Shown here one piece after another: positions 24,411 to 35,000 of a stretch of 53,029 nucleotides of DNA. Position numbers and translations under genes: made by a program. The first letter of the stretch is position 1, and each line of letters opens with the position of its first letter. The notes under the pieces were generated by a model, which worked only from the letters and a program-made list of their open reading frames with translations, made no database searches and was not told the origin of the DNA. The DNA is taken from assembly GCA_964639765.1 (NCBI GenBank), contig CAZXEN010000014.1, positions 1 through 53,029 of the forward strand, written 5' to 3'. This DNA comes from Scybalousia_A sp964639765 (GTDB lineage: Bacteria > Bacteroidota > Bacteroidia > Bacteroidales > P3).

Positions 24411-24464
24411 TATGCTGAAAAGATAACAGACAACAATAATATAAATATTTATAAACAAAAGATA

Positions 24465-26639
24465 ATGAGTACGATATACATTAACAAAAGAGACGGAAAA
24501 CAGGAAGTATTTTCTTTGGACAAAATTAAGAATGCAATAAAAAAAGCTTTCCTTTCGGTGGGCGGTTTTGCGACCGAGGCAGACCTTACTGACGTTCTTT
24601 CACGCGTAAACATAAAAGGCGGAATGTCTGTTGAGGAGATTCAGAACCAAGTGGAAGTTGCTCTTATGGCAGAGAAATATTTTGCTGTTGCAAAGTCCTA
24701 TATGCTATATCGTCAGCGTCATTTGGAAGACAGGGAGGTGAAAAGCAAGCTGGAATTCCTTATGAACTATTGTGAAGCCGAAAATGCTGCAACAGGAAGC
24801 AAGTTTGATGCGAACGCAAACGTGGAATCCAAGAACATAGCCACCCTTATCGGAGAACTTCCTAAGCAGAACTTTATCCGTCTTAACCGTAGAATGCTTA
24901 CCGACAGACTGAAATCAATGTACGGCAAGGATTTTTCTGATCGTTATCTTTATCTTTTGGAACACCATTTTATATATAAGAACGATGAAACTTCTTTGGC
25001 TAACTATTGTGCTTCAATTACCATGTATCCTTGGCTTTTGAACGGTACACAAAGCATAGGCGGCAACTCAAAAGCCCCGACAAACCTGAAATCTTTTTGC
25101 GGAGGTTTTATCAATATGGTGTTTATGGTCTCTTCTATGCTTTCCGGTGCTTGTGCAACTCCAGAGTTCTTGATGTATATGAACTATTTCATTGGCAAAG
25201 AGTATGGTGAGGACTATTATCTTAATGCAGATAAAGTGGTGGATTTGTCCAAAAAGCAAAGAACACTTGACAAGGTTATCTGTGATTGCTTTGAACAGAT
25301 AGTATATTCAATAAACCAGCCTACAGGAGCAAGAAACTTCCAAGCAGTGTTCTGGAATGTTGCTTACTATGACAGATATTATTTTGAAAGTCTGTTTGGT
25401 GAATTCTTCTTCCCTGATGGCAGCAGACCACATTGGGAATCTTTGTCTTGGTTGCAGAAACGTTTCATGAAATGGTTTAACAAGGAAAGAACAAAGACTG
25501 TTCTTACATTCCCTGTTGAAACTATGGCTCTTTTGACAAAAGACGGTGATGTATTGGATAAGGAATACGGCGATTTTACTGCAGAAATGTATGCAGAGGG
25601 ACACTCTTTCTTTACCTATATTTCAGATAACGCAGATTCTTTGTCTTCTTGTTGTCGTCTAAGAAACGAAATTCAGGACAACGGATTTTCTTATACTCTT
25701 GGAGCAGGTGGTGTTTCCACAGGAAGCAAGTCTGTTCTTACAGTCAATCTTAACCGTTGTATCCAATATGCAGAAAAAGAGGGAATACCTTACCTGCAAT
25801 ATTTGGACGGTATTATTGATTTGATGCACAAGGTACAGACAGGCTACAACGAAAACCTTAAGATGTTCAACGAAAAAGGTATGCTTCCTTTGTTCACTGC
25901 TGGATATATCAATATTTCAAGACAATATCTTACCATAGGTGTAAATGGTCTTGTTGAAGCAGCTCAATTCCTTGGCATAGAAATAAATGACAACCCTAAA
26001 TATGAACAGTTTGTTGCAGATATTCTTGGCATAGTTGAAAAATACAACAAGAAATACCGCAGCAAGGACTTGATGTTCAACTGCGAAATGATACCTGCAG
26101 AAAACGTAGGCGTAAAACATGCTAAATGGGACAAAGAAGACGGTTATCAAACTTTCCGTGACTGTTACAATTCTTACTTCTATATTGTAGAAGACAATTC
26201 TTTGAACGTCTTGGATAAAATGCGTCTGCATGGAAAACGTTATATAGAACATCTGACAGGTGGTTCTGCCCTTCATCTTAACATGGAAGAACATCTTTCT
26301 CAGGCTCAGTATCGTCAATTGCTTAGAGTCGCAGCAAAAGAGGGCTGCAATTACTTTACATTCAATATTCCAAATACAATTTGTAATGACTGCGGACATA
26401 TAGACAAGAGATATTTGCATGAATGTCCTCACTGCCATTCCAAGAACGTGGATTATCTGACAAGAATTATTGGTTATATGAAGCGGGTAAGCAATTTCTC
26501 TCTTCCGCGTCAAAAAGAGGCTGCAAAGCGTTTCTACATAAATGCAACACAAAGCAAGTTTGAATCACCGCTTCCAACACGACATATAGAAACAGAGCCA
26601 ATAAAAGCCACAGAGTTAGAAGATGTTAAAATTTCATAA
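24465..26639 (+). CDS. nrdD: Anaerobic ribonucleoside-triphosphate reductase (class III)
   Basis: Reduces NTPs to dNTPs without oxygen, using a glycyl radical. 724 residues: an N-terminal ATP-cone (residues 1-90, IYINKRDGKQEVFSLDKI to YMLYRQRH) for allosteric control, then the barrel with the catalytic Cys region. The C-terminus has two CxxC zinc pairs (CNDCGH and CPHCHS) and RIIGYMKRV, whose Gly is the expected radical site. The longest frame adds 37 residues upstream, but the conserved ATP-cone begins at the ATG at 24465 and a promoter box lies within the extension. nrdG overlaps by 17 bases. Its presence implies an anaerobic life style. Confidence 0.95.
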   Translation: MSTIYINKRDGKQEVFSLDKIKNAIKKAFLSVGGFATEADLTDVLSRVNIKGGMSVEEIQNQVEVALMAEKYFAVAKSYMLYRQRHLEDREVKSKLEFLMNYCEAENAATGSKFDANANVESKNIATLIGELPKQNFIRLNRRMLTDRLKSMYGKDFSDRYLYLLEHHFIYKNDETSLANYCASITMYPWLLNGTQSIGGNSKAPTNLKSFCGGFINMVFMVSSMLSGACATPEFLMYMNYFIGKEYGEDYYLNADKVVDLSKKQRTLDKVICDCFEQIVYSINQPTGARNFQAVFWNVAYYDRYYFESLFGEFFFPDGSRPHWESLSWLQKRFMKWFNKERTKTVLTFPVETMALLTKDGDVLDKEYGDFTAEMYAEGHSFFTYISDNADSLSSCCRLRNEIQDNGFSYTLGAGGVSTGSKSVLTVNLNRCIQYAEKEGIPYLQYLDGIIDLMHKVQTGYNENLKMFNEKGMLPLFTAGYINISRQYLTIGVNGLVEAAQFLGIEINDNPKYEQFVADILGIVEKYNKKYRSKDLMFNCEMIPAENVGVKHAKWDKEDGYQTFRDCYNSYFYIVEDNSLNVLDKMRLHGKRYIEHLTGGSALHLNMEEHLSQAQYRQLLRVAAKEGCNYFTFNIPNTICNDCGHIDKRYLHECPHCHSKNVDYLTRIIGYMKRVSNFSLPRQKEAAKRFYINATQSKFESPLPTRHIETEPIKATELEDVKIS

Positions 26640-27084
26640 TTATGATATTGTATTTGCAGAGATACCCGATGAGGTATCTCTTGCTATTAATATCACTAAC
26701 TGCCCAAATGCCTGCAAAAACTGTCATTCTCTCTGGTTGTGGAAAGATGAAGGCGAAGAACTGAACAAAGAAAGTCTTTCCACTATTCTTAATCAGTATG
26801 CCGATGTTACTTGCATTGCTTTTATGGGTGGAGACAGAACACCAAAAGAAGTGAATGATTTGGCACATTTTGTTAAACACAACTTTAATAAAAAGACAGC
26901 ATGGTATTCTGGTAAAGAAGAAATAAGCAAGGAAATAGATACAAATAATTTTGACTACATAAAAATAGGTTCCTATCAAGAAAATCTTGGTTCATTAAAA
27001 CAAAAGACTACTAATCAGAAGCTTTATAGACTTTATAATGGTGAGATTGTAGAAGATATTACTTACCGTTTTTGGAAGAAATAA
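26623..27084 (+). CDS. nrdG: Anaerobic RNR-activating radical SAM protein
   Basis: 153 residues. CPNACKNCHS (residues 28-37) is the CxxxCxxC that binds the [4Fe-4S] cluster for S-adenosylmethionine cleavage, and AFMGGDRTP resembles the GGE-type SAM-binding motif. It creates the glycyl radical on NrdD. The 17-base overlap with nrdD points to translational coupling and fixed stoichiometry. Length is typical. Confidence 0.94.
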   Translation: MLKFHNYDIVFAEIPDEVSLAINITNCPNACKNCHSLWLWKDEGEELNKESLSTILNQYADVTCIAFMGGDRTPKEVNDLAHFVKHNFNKKTAWYSGKEEISKEIDTNNFDYIKIGSYQENLGSLKQKTTNQKLYRLYNGEIVEDITYRFWKK

Positions 27085-27123
27085 ATATTTTTTCTTTCTC
27101 TTTGCAACAAAAATCTCTTTTTA

Positions 27124-27157
27124 TTGTCTTATTTATCAGAAGAATTTACTAACTTTG
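27124..27157 (+). promoter_or_regulatory. Promoter of the T9SS cargo gene
   Basis: TTG at 27124-27126 and a perfect TAACTTTG at 27150-27157 (26-base offset), 26 bases before the ATG at 27184. Confidence 0.6.
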
Positions 27158-27183
27158 CAGTTTGATTTTATAATATACAAGAT

Positions 27184-29928
27184 ATGAAAAGGATATTTTT
27201 TGTTTTTGTTGTAGTGCTTTTATGCTTTGCAGGTTCTGTTTTTGCACAAGTTGCAAGTTCAGGCTGCGCTCAAGACTCTGTGTATAGATACCACAATGGT
27301 GTGAAGGTAAAATATACCGACAGTGAAAAACAAAACGGAATACAACTTGACTGTCAGCGACAGAAAGATACAATAACTGTTTCTGTTTTTGCATGGGGAG
27401 ATACAGATGCCGGCTATGTTTGCGAATCCATAGATTTTGATGAGACATTGAACTATCAATTGGCAAACGAGGTTATCTTGCCAACAGATGATGTTTGGGG
27501 AAAGAAGTTTAATTTAGGTTTTAATAATCCTACACCTCCAGGAGTTCCTTCTTTTACTTTCCATTTTTATGATCAGGAATATAATACCGTTGTTCCAAAT
27601 TCCAATGGTTCCCTTCATTTTTTAAGACCTGGAGACGATGCTCAATATGTAACACCTGATGGGGCTTCAAATGCAAGTGATTATCTTTATTGTAGTTATT
27701 CAACAAGTCAGACACTACCAGATACAAGAGCTAGTTGGGGAACTCACGGAAGTCCTGTTCTTAATGCTGTGATGACACCTTTTCACGATATACACTTTAC
27801 ATCTAACTCATCTTATACATATAATGGACACATGTATTTTGAAATACAGGGAGAGTATCCTTGTAGAAAAATCTTATTAAGTTATTATCAAGTACCTTTA
27901 TTCCCAGCAGGTTCTCATGATAATCTTCAAGGAATAGCAACACATATGGCTGTTTTGTATGAAACAACAAACGTTATAGAATTTTATATAAAAGATAAAC
28001 CAATAGAAACATCTACCAATGGCGGTAATTCAGTGCTTGGCATACAAAACTATGATGGACAGTATGTGTGTCCTCCAGGAAGAAACAATGGACTATGGGC
28101 AACTCATAATGAAGCTTGGCGTATTCGTCCAACAGGAGCTTTGGAATCTGATGTACAATGGTTCAAAAGAACATCACAAGGGCCTCATGCAGGAGAACTT
28201 CAACAAGTAACATCTGAGGTTTCAGGTTTGCCTAATGGTCTTCGTGCAATAGTTGCAGCACCTACAATGGAAGACGGATCAACAACATATATAGCACGCG
28301 CTCAAATATGGCGTTTGGATGACAGGGATTTCTATGTTTATGATTCAATAACTTATCATCCTTATCAAACAGATCCAATGGAAATAGTCGGTTCATTTGA
28401 TTCTATCATAACATCGCGTTTAGATACGATATTCTATGACACTGTTTGCAAAGGAGACTCTATCACATTTACATTTAAAGGTGCAGACAGATACTCTATA
28501 AAAGAACCTGCAAACCTTGCCAATATTCCTATTGTTCTTGATTCTGCAATCGTAGAAGGTAATAAAGTATATACAGGAAAAATTACATTTATGAACAATC
28601 CTACCTTGGAAGATGTTGAATATGAATTCAGCTTTATAGACCTCGGCTTTGCGTGGGATACTGTTTGTGTAAGAAATCTGAAAGCAAGGATACACAACAA
28701 AGCATTCAATGTAAATATAGGAAACGATATAACTATCTGTAGAAATGAAACAGCTGTTTATGAAGACTTGCTTAAAGAAACTTCGGGTGTTTATACTTGG
28801 TCTAATGGATACACCGGAGTACAGACAAGTTATCAGCCTCAGGAATCAGAATGGTTGAGCTGTACTCTTACAGACAGATTTGGTTGTACAGCAACAGACA
28901 GTGCAAGAATAACTGTAAATGATGCTCCAGATGTAACAATAGAGGGCGTAATGTCTATTTGTGCAGGAACATCTACAACACTGAAGGCTGTTTCTTCTGA
29001 ACCTAATTGTATATATGAATGGTCTAACGGAGAAGCAACAGAAAGCATAACCGTCTCTCCGGAATCTACAACGGAATACAGTGTAACAGTCAAACTTCCT
29101 CCGGCAATGTGTGAAGTAACCGTATCTGCTACTGTGGAAGTAAAACAATCTCCAGACATATATGTTTCAGAAGACCAGAAAATCTGTAATGGTGAAGAAG
29201 CATACATAGAAGTCTTTGCCAATGAAACATATAATCCTCGTTATGCTTGGATTTCAACAGATGAGTCTGTCAATGGTTCAGGAGAAAGTTCCCATGTGGT
29301 TGCCCCGTATAGTACAACACAATATATTGTTGATGCTTACAACGATATAAATTGTAAGTCTTCTGATACATTGACAGTATTTGTAGAACAAAAACCTGTA
29401 CCAGTCATTACACTTAATCCAAAAGTCATAGATGCTCTTACTCCTATAGTTATTTTCACAGACAGCACAGAAAATTCTGCAACAACTCTTTGGGAGATAA
29501 GTGATGGTTCTGTTTCAGAAGACAGAGTGTTTGTGCATGAATTTGAATTAGGTGATACCAACCTTTCATACGGAGTGAAACTTACTTCTTCCACTTCTTT
29601 TGGCTGTGTTGATTCCACATCGATGCTTGTAAGGGTAAAACGTCAGCATTATCTTTGGGCTCCTACTGGTGTTTATCTTCACGCAACAGACCCAGCAAAC
29701 AGAACATTTGCTTTACATATAGACAATGTTATTGAATACAATCTCAAGATATATAACCGTTGGGGAACACTTGTTTTTGAAACAGATGACGTGTCTTATC
29801 CTTGGGATTGTACCTATAAAGGCAAACCTGTTCAGCAAGGTGTCTATATCTGGAAAGCAACATTCCGTCACAACGACTCTCCAAATCGTCTTCAAAAAGA
29901 CTCCGGTGAGTTTATGATTTATGAATAA
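27184..29928 (+). CDS. Large secreted protein with type B T9SS C-terminal domain
   Basis: 914 residues. A signal peptide (MKRIFFVFVVVLLCFAGSVFAQ) leads to a beta-rich N-terminal part of unknown type (to about 400). Several Ig/PKD-like modules then repeat the pattern ITICRNETAVYEDL, YTWSNGYTG, YEWSNGEATESITVSP and TTEYSVTVK, seen in Bacteroidetes adhesins. The last 90 residues (YLWAPTGVYLHATDP, LKIYNRWGTLVFETDD, WDCTYKGKPVQQGVYIWKA) are the CHU_C or gliding-motility-associated C-terminal domain, the type B signal for T9SS export. Likely a surface or matrix adhesin; ligand unknown. Full length, own promoter. Confidence 0.88.
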   Translation: MKRIFFVFVVVLLCFAGSVFAQVASSGCAQDSVYRYHNGVKVKYTDSEKQNGIQLDCQRQKDTITVSVFAWGDTDAGYVCESIDFDETLNYQLANEVILPTDDVWGKKFNLGFNNPTPPGVPSFTFHFYDQEYNTVVPNSNGSLHFLRPGDDAQYVTPDGASNASDYLYCSYSTSQTLPDTRASWGTHGSPVLNAVMTPFHDIHFTSNSSYTYNGHMYFEIQGEYPCRKILLSYYQVPLFPAGSHDNLQGIATHMAVLYETTNVIEFYIKDKPIETSTNGGNSVLGIQNYDGQYVCPPGRNNGLWATHNEAWRIRPTGALESDVQWFKRTSQGPHAGELQQVTSEVSGLPNGLRAIVAAPTMEDGSTTYIARAQIWRLDDRDFYVYDSITYHPYQTDPMEIVGSFDSIITSRLDTIFYDTVCKGDSITFTFKGADRYSIKEPANLANIPIVLDSAIVEGNKVYTGKITFMNNPTLEDVEYEFSFIDLGFAWDTVCVRNLKARIHNKAFNVNIGNDITICRNETAVYEDLLKETSGVYTWSNGYTGVQTSYQPQESEWLSCTLTDRFGCTATDSARITVNDAPDVTIEGVMSICAGTSTTLKAVSSEPNCIYEWSNGEATESITVSPESTTEYSVTVKLPPAMCEVTVSATVEVKQSPDIYVSEDQKICNGEEAYIEVFANETYNPRYAWISTDESVNGSGESSHVVAPYSTTQYIVDAYNDINCKSSDTLTVFVEQKPVPVITLNPKVIDALTPIVIFTDSTENSATTLWEISDGSVSEDRVFVHEFELGDTNLSYGVKLTSSTSFGCVDSTSMLVRVKRQHYLWAPTGVYLHATDPANRTFALHIDNVIEYNLKIYNRWGTLVFETDDVSYPWDCTYKGKPVQQGVYIWKATFRHNDSPNRLQKDSGEFMIYE

Positions 29929-29947
29929 TCAACTCAGGTAATTTACT

Positions 29948-30223
29948 ATGCAAGACAAATATCAACAGATAAAACTTCTTACAGAACAAGAGCATTATAA
30001 TGATGCTCTTGATTTGGTGGAAGAGTTGCTACAAGCTAATGCACAGGACGATATGCTTTGGTATCTTAAAGGTAATATCTACAAAAAACAGGAACTGTGG
30101 CAGTCGGCAATAGACTCCTATACTCAGGCTATTGATATAAACAGGGAAAATCCTGCCACAACCATGCGAAGAATGTGCATTGATATTCTCAACTTCTATG
30201 ACAAGACGATGTATAATCCATGA
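29948..30223 (+). CDS. Small TPR protein
   Basis: 91 residues, cytoplasmic. Two tetratricopeptide-type helix pairs: YNDALDLVEELLQANAQDDM and LWYLKGNIYKKQELWQSAID (W-Y-L-G-A pattern), then SYTQAIDINRENPATT. Probably a protein-protein adaptor; partner unknown. It starts 19 bases after the T9SS cargo gene and is probably cotranscribed. Confidence 0.75.
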   Translation: MQDKYQQIKLLTEQEHYNDALDLVEELLQANAQDDMLWYLKGNIYKKQELWQSAIDSYTQAIDINRENPATTMRRMCIDILNFYDKTMYNP

Positions 30224-30407
30224 TGTGATATTGTTATCTCGGATATAAAACAAATAATATCGGTTTTGCACAAGGAAAAACAAAAACTTATGCAAAACCT
30301 GTTTTTTTATATGAATGCGAATCATTACATTCACTTACTTCTATGCAGTCTGCCAAAGAAAATATTGATTTTGTGTAGATTGTTATGAATATTTTTCTCT
30401 ATTTCCT

Positions 30408-30437
30408 TTGTTATTTCAAAATAATTTCATAACTTTG
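30408..30437 (+). promoter_or_regulatory. Promoter of the lipoprotein gene
   Basis: TTG at 30408-30410 and TAACTTTG at 30430-30437 with the 22-base offset, 31 bases before the ATG at 30469. Confidence 0.65.
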
Positions 30438-30468
30438 CATACATTTTAATTAAAAAAACATAAAAGAG

Positions 30469-30861
30469 ATGAACAATTTAGAAAAATTAGCAAAGATGTT
30501 ATTTTTATTCTTTGCGGTAATAAGTTTAGGTTTAGCAACTGTTAGTTGCAGTGATGAAGACGAAGAGAAATGTTCATGTTCTTCTGAGGTTGATAGTGAT
30601 TCTGTAAATATGGGTTTTCCAAATGCAACTATAACAAAAATTGGGGATAAATTTTATCTTCATGCTGAATATAATACAATGGATTTTCATTATCAAATAT
30701 GTAATTCAAAAAAAGTGAAAGATTATTATAACAAAGGCAATATTAAAGTCGATTGTACAATAGATGTGATAGGTTGTGATATTGACGAAGACCATTGTAC
30801 AAATGGTCACTCTTTTTTAGGTCTTGCTATTGTTAAATCTATAAAAATAAGTAATCAATGA
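30469..30861 (+). CDS. Small hypothetical lipoprotein
   Basis: 130 residues. Lipoprotein signal with lipobox LATVSC (Cys about residue 27), followed by a very acidic Cys-containing tether (SDEDEEKCSCSSEVDSDS), typical of Bacteroidetes lipoproteins bound for the cell surface. Further Cys in QICNSKKVK, VDCTIDVIGCDIDEDHCTNG may form disulfides or bind metal. No family recognised. Its TGA stop overlaps the ATG of the next gene (ATGA), indicating translational coupling. Confidence 0.7.
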   Translation: MNNLEKLAKMLFLFFAVISLGLATVSCSDEDEEKCSCSSEVDSDSVNMGFPNATITKIGDKFYLHAEYNTMDFHYQICNSKKVKDYYNKGNIKVDCTIDVIGCDIDEDHCTNGHSFLGLAIVKSIKISNQ

Positions 30862-31489
30862 AAAGAATATTTATAATGATTATATGTGTGATAAGTCTTA
30901 ACTTATCAGCGCAAGAGATAATGTATTATATTCAAGATAATGATACAATATCCTTTGAAGTAACGGAGGATGATTATCAGGTGTAGAGAATTTAATAGAT
31001 TCCGGATTAATTAGCCTTGTTTTCCAAATTACCGATACAAGTGCTATTGTATCAATACAAAATATTACAGGATCTACATTTATACAAAGAAAACATATTG
31101 TAGATTCTATGTTTAATAATGTTTTCTCTTCCATAGAACCTGTCTTGATGTATGAAGACAGCATCAAAAGAGTTTTGGGAACAGTATATGCAAGACTTCT
31201 CGCCAGAGGATTTACCAAGAGTTTGGGCAGCAGGAGCTTAAGTGTCAAAGGCAATACATTTAAAGTAACACAAGTTAACGGCTCATTATTCCACGATATT
31301 TTTGAGGTAAACAGAAACTATCTGCAAAATGGTGAATTTGTAGATTTGCATGACAATTATGACGATTGCAAATGTTTTCTTTCAGATGATGGCTTGTGTA
31401 GTTTTGCTATTGAGCCTGATGGGAATTTGGTTTCTGTATTTTCACTTAATCCGTCAGACAAAAAAGGCTATCTTTTACACCTATCATAA
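30858..31489 (+). pseudogene. Frameshifted gene for a small secreted protein
   Basis: Opens with a signal peptide, MKRIFIMIICVISLNLSAQ, and runs to a TAG at 30984 after 42 codons. The frame offset by two bases stays open from about 30983 (VENLIDSGLISLVFQITDTS) to the stop at 31489 and continues smoothly, so one gene of about 210 residues has been split by an indel near 30980. It is translationally coupled to the lipoprotein gene. No slippery heptamer is seen at the junction, so programmed frameshifting is unlikely. A sequencing or assembly error remains possible. Function unknown. Confidence 0.65.
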
Positions 31490-31526
31490 AGAAAACAAAA
31501 GTGCCGACGGTACGACATCCTATTAA

Positions 31527-31546
31527 CCCCACACGTAAGTGTGGGG
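31527..31546. repeat. G+C-rich hairpin
   Basis: CCCCACAC, loop GTAA, GTGTGGGG: a perfect 8-bp stem 38 bases after the frameshifted gene. No T-run follows on either side, so it is not a standard terminator. Confidence 0.6.
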
Positions 31547-31762
31547 CAATAAACGTCTTCCTCTCCCTCCCCAGCGTATCGGATAGACGCTACAACATAT
31601 TCTATGCTAAACAATAAATACACACTGTATCCTCTTTTTGCGACTTTTTGTAGAGGATGTATTTATCATATTTTCAGAGTTTTAGATATTCGTGAAAAAA
31701 GACTTCGTTTTTAATTTTTAAATCTTCGTTTTTAGGGTACAAAAACCTACTTTTTAGGGTAT

Positions 31763-31800
31763 AAAAACTTCGTTTTTTTTCACGAAAACGAAGTTTTTTT
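31763..31800 (+). terminator. A/T-flanked hairpin with T-run (CTTCG family)
   Basis: AAAACTTCGTTTT (31764-31776) and AAAACGAAGTTTT (31785-31797) form a perfect 13-bp stem with an 8-base loop, followed by a run of T. It looks like a rho-independent terminator, but no intact gene ends within 270 bases. The related motifs GACTTCGTTTTT and ATCTTCGTTTTT lie just upstream. Confidence 0.55.
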
Positions 31801-31936
31801 TTCTGAAATCTTGATGTTTTTTTTAAAGACTATTTCTTTGATACCGGACTTTCATAAAGATGTTCTGCAGATGAGGTATTTTTGTGAAGAAGCAATTTTT
31901 TTTGAAGATTTATGCTGTTTTTGTAGAAAGTAATTG

Positions 31937-31967
31937 TTGTCTGTAAAAATAAAATATCGTAAATTTG
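31937..31967 (+). promoter_or_regulatory. Promoter of dnaE
   Basis: TTG at 31937-31939 and TAAATTTG at 31960-31967 (23-base offset), 35 bases before the ATG at 32003. It rules out the longer frame starting at 31934. Confidence 0.65.
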
Positions 31968-32002
31968 CAGAGATAAGATTAATAAAAAACGCAGAAAGAG
32001 GT

Positions 32003-35000
32003 ATGGCAAATTTTACTCATTTACACGTACATACACAGTATTCCATTTTGGATGGTGCTTGTGAAATAGGCAAACTGGTAAAACAGACAAAGGAATTGGG
32101 AATGGACTCCTTGGCTATTACAGACCACGGAAATATGTATGGTGTTCTGGATTTCAGGAACAAATGTGTGAAAAATGGAGTAAAACCCATACTCGGCTGT
32201 GAGATGTATGTTGCTCCTGGTTCCCGTTTTGACAAGAAACCTATGCCGTCAGGAGCAAGACAGAGAAACAATCACCTTATTCTTCTTGCAAAAAACATGG
32301 AAGGCTATCAGAATCTTATAAAGTTGGATTCCCTTGCTTTTGAAGATGAGGCCTTTCACTATAAACCGCGTATAGACAAGGAACTGCTGTTTAAGTACAG
32401 CAAGGGTCTGATTTGTTCTTCGGCTTGTCTGGCAGGAGTTATACCACAGTTGTTGCTTAATGGGGAAGATGAGAAGGCAGAAGCTATGGCCCTGGAATAC
32501 AAGGAGGTTTTTGGCGATGATTATTACATAGAAGTGCAGCGTCATCTTATCAACGCAGACCAGAAAATAGTGGATCCCAAACTTATAACCTTGGCTAAAA
32601 AGCTTGATATTAAGTTGTTGGCTACAAATGACGTGCATTTTATTCATAAAGAAGATTTTGAGGGACACAGAATTTTGTTGTGCGTCAATACGGGCAAGAA
32701 ACTTTCGGAAGAAACCAAGATGACCTATACAGGAGAGGAGTGGCTGAAATCTCCACAGCAGATGGAAGAACTTTTCAAGGATATTCCGGAGAGTATAAGC
32801 AATACACAGGAGGTGGTAGATAAGGTTGAGGTCTATGAATTGGAGAGAAAACCTATCCTGCCTGTGTTTGACATACCGGAAAGTTTCGGAAAATTAGATG
32901 ACTACTATGAAAAATATCCTATAGACAAGGTTAAGGAGGATTTGGAGCAGAGCCTTATAAAGAGAAACAAGCTAAGTCTTGATGCAACACAGGAAGAGAA
33001 AGCCAAAGCCGTGGATAAGACTCTCAAGGACAAGGGCGGTTATGAAAAACAGGTAAGGACTATATTTGATTTTGAATATCTCAGGTATCTGACCTACGAG
33101 GGTGCGAAGAAACGTTACGGCGAACCATTGACAAAGGAAGTCATAGAAAGAATAGACACTGAGCTGGATACTATAGGCTGGATGGGTTTCCCAGGATATT
33201 TTCTTATCGTGCAGGACTTTATAAACTATTCGCGTAACAATCTTGGGGTTGTTGTAGGACCGGGAAGAGGTTCTGCTGCAGGAAGTGTTGTTGCTTATTG
33301 TTTGGGTATTACGCAGATAGAACCAATGAAATATGATTTGTTGTTTGAGCGTTTTTTGAATCCAGACAGAATATCCCTGCCGGATATTGATGTGGATTTT
33401 GATGATGAGGGAAGAGAAAAAACCCTGCATTATGTGCAGCAGAAGTATGGAGTTACACATGTGGCACAGATAACGACCTTTGGTTCCATGGCAGCAAAAA
33501 GTGCCATAAAAGATGTTGCGAGGGTGCTGGATTTACCTCTTGCCGACAGCAACAGACTGGCAGGTTATGTTCCTTCAAAGCCAGGTACTACATTGGAAAA
33601 GGCTATTAAAGAATCCTCAGACTTGGCAAATGTCCTGCAAAACGGCACAAAGCTGGAAAAAGAAGTTCTTAAATATGCACAACAGCTTGAAGGTTCGCTA
33701 AGAAGTACAGGTGTTCATGCCTGTGGTATTATCATTGGACCTGATGATATTTCAAATTATGTGCCTCTTACCAGACCTAAGGGTTCAGATATGATGGCTA
33801 CCCAGTTTGAAGGCAAGCTTATAGAGAGTGTGGGAATGATTAAGATGGATTTTCTTGGGCTTGCGAACCTTTCAATCATAAAGGATGCATGTGAAAACAT
33901 AAGGAAATCACATGGAATAACGGTTGATATAGACAATATTTCGCTTGAGGACAAAGAAACTCTTGAACTTTTTGCACGGGGAGATACTACGGCAACATTC
34001 CAGTTTGAAAGCGAGGGAATGAAATCTCATCTTCAGAACCTGAAGCCAGACAAATTTGAAGACCTTATTGCTATGAATGCCCTTTATAGGCCAGGACCAA
34101 TGAGTTATATTCCATCTTTCATAGACAGAAAACACGGCAGGGAAGAGATAAAGTATGATTTTCCACAGATGCAGAAATATCTCAGCGACACATACGGCAT
34201 TACTGTCTATCAGGAACAAGTGATGCAGCTTTCACGTATGCTTGCCAACTTTACTCCTGGTCAGGCCGACACTCTAAGAAAAGCTATGGGAAAGAAAAAG
34301 CTTGACCTTATGGCTGAACTGAAAGAGAAGTTTGATACAGGTTGCAAAGAAAACGGACTGGATAAAGAAAAAACGGATAAAATATGGGCGGATTGGGAAA
34401 AGTTTGCTTCCTATGCTTTCAATAAATCGCATGCCACTTGCTATGCTTACGTAGCTTTTCAGACAGGTTATCTTAAAGCTCACTATCCTGCTGAATATAT
34501 GTCTGCCGTTCTAACCCACAACCTGAAAGATATAGCAAATATTACCAAATATATTGCGGATTGCCAAAAACACGATATAGAAGTTTTAGGACCTGACGTA
34601 AATGAGTCAGATGTAAACTTTATGGTTAATGCCAAAGGGCAGATTCTTTTCGGTTTGGCTGCAATAAAAAGCGTAGGTCTTTCTGTTGCTCAAGCCATTA
34701 TTGCAGAAAGAGAAAAGAACGGGCCTTATAAATCCGCAGTTGATTTCATAGAAAGAAATACTTTTGCTTCAAACACTGAAAGACAAACCATAAACAGAAA
34801 AGAAATAGAATCCTTGGTTAAGAGCGGAGCCTTTGATTGTTTTGGAGATATACACAGAGCCCAATATCTTAATGTTGATCAAAATGGAACAATGTTTATA
34901 GAGAAACTTATAAAATATTGTCTGAAAGAAAAAGAACACAGTCTTGCTTCCCAGACGTCTTTGTTTGGAGGTATGGAAGAACAGGATGAGGCTCTGTCCA

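Larger units (their letters stand above)
23997..24464. other. Intergenic region between divergent importer and nrdD genes
   Basis: About 470 bases. It holds the importer promoter at its left edge, the palindromic 22-bp-period element at 24079-24236 and a -7-like box for nrdD at 24403-24410. No ORF is credible. Confidence 0.6.
31490..32002. other. Intergenic region before dnaE
   Basis: About 510 bases with no ORF. It contains a G+C-rich hairpin (31527-31546), a 7-bp hairpin ATCCTCT/AGAGGAT near 31635-31670, a cluster of A/T-flanked CTTCG motifs ending in a strong hairpin (31763-31798), and the dnaE promoter (31937-31967). Confidence 0.6.

Noticed and set aside
30224..30372. Open stretch of about 48 codons ending TAG at 30378 region after the small TPR gene
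   Set aside because: No start codon in a useful place and no recognisable sequence; may be a remnant but cannot be supported.
31934..32002. Longer dnaE N-terminus beginning at 31934
   Set aside because: The promoter (31937-31967) lies inside it and the conserved PHP domain begins at the ATG at 32003.
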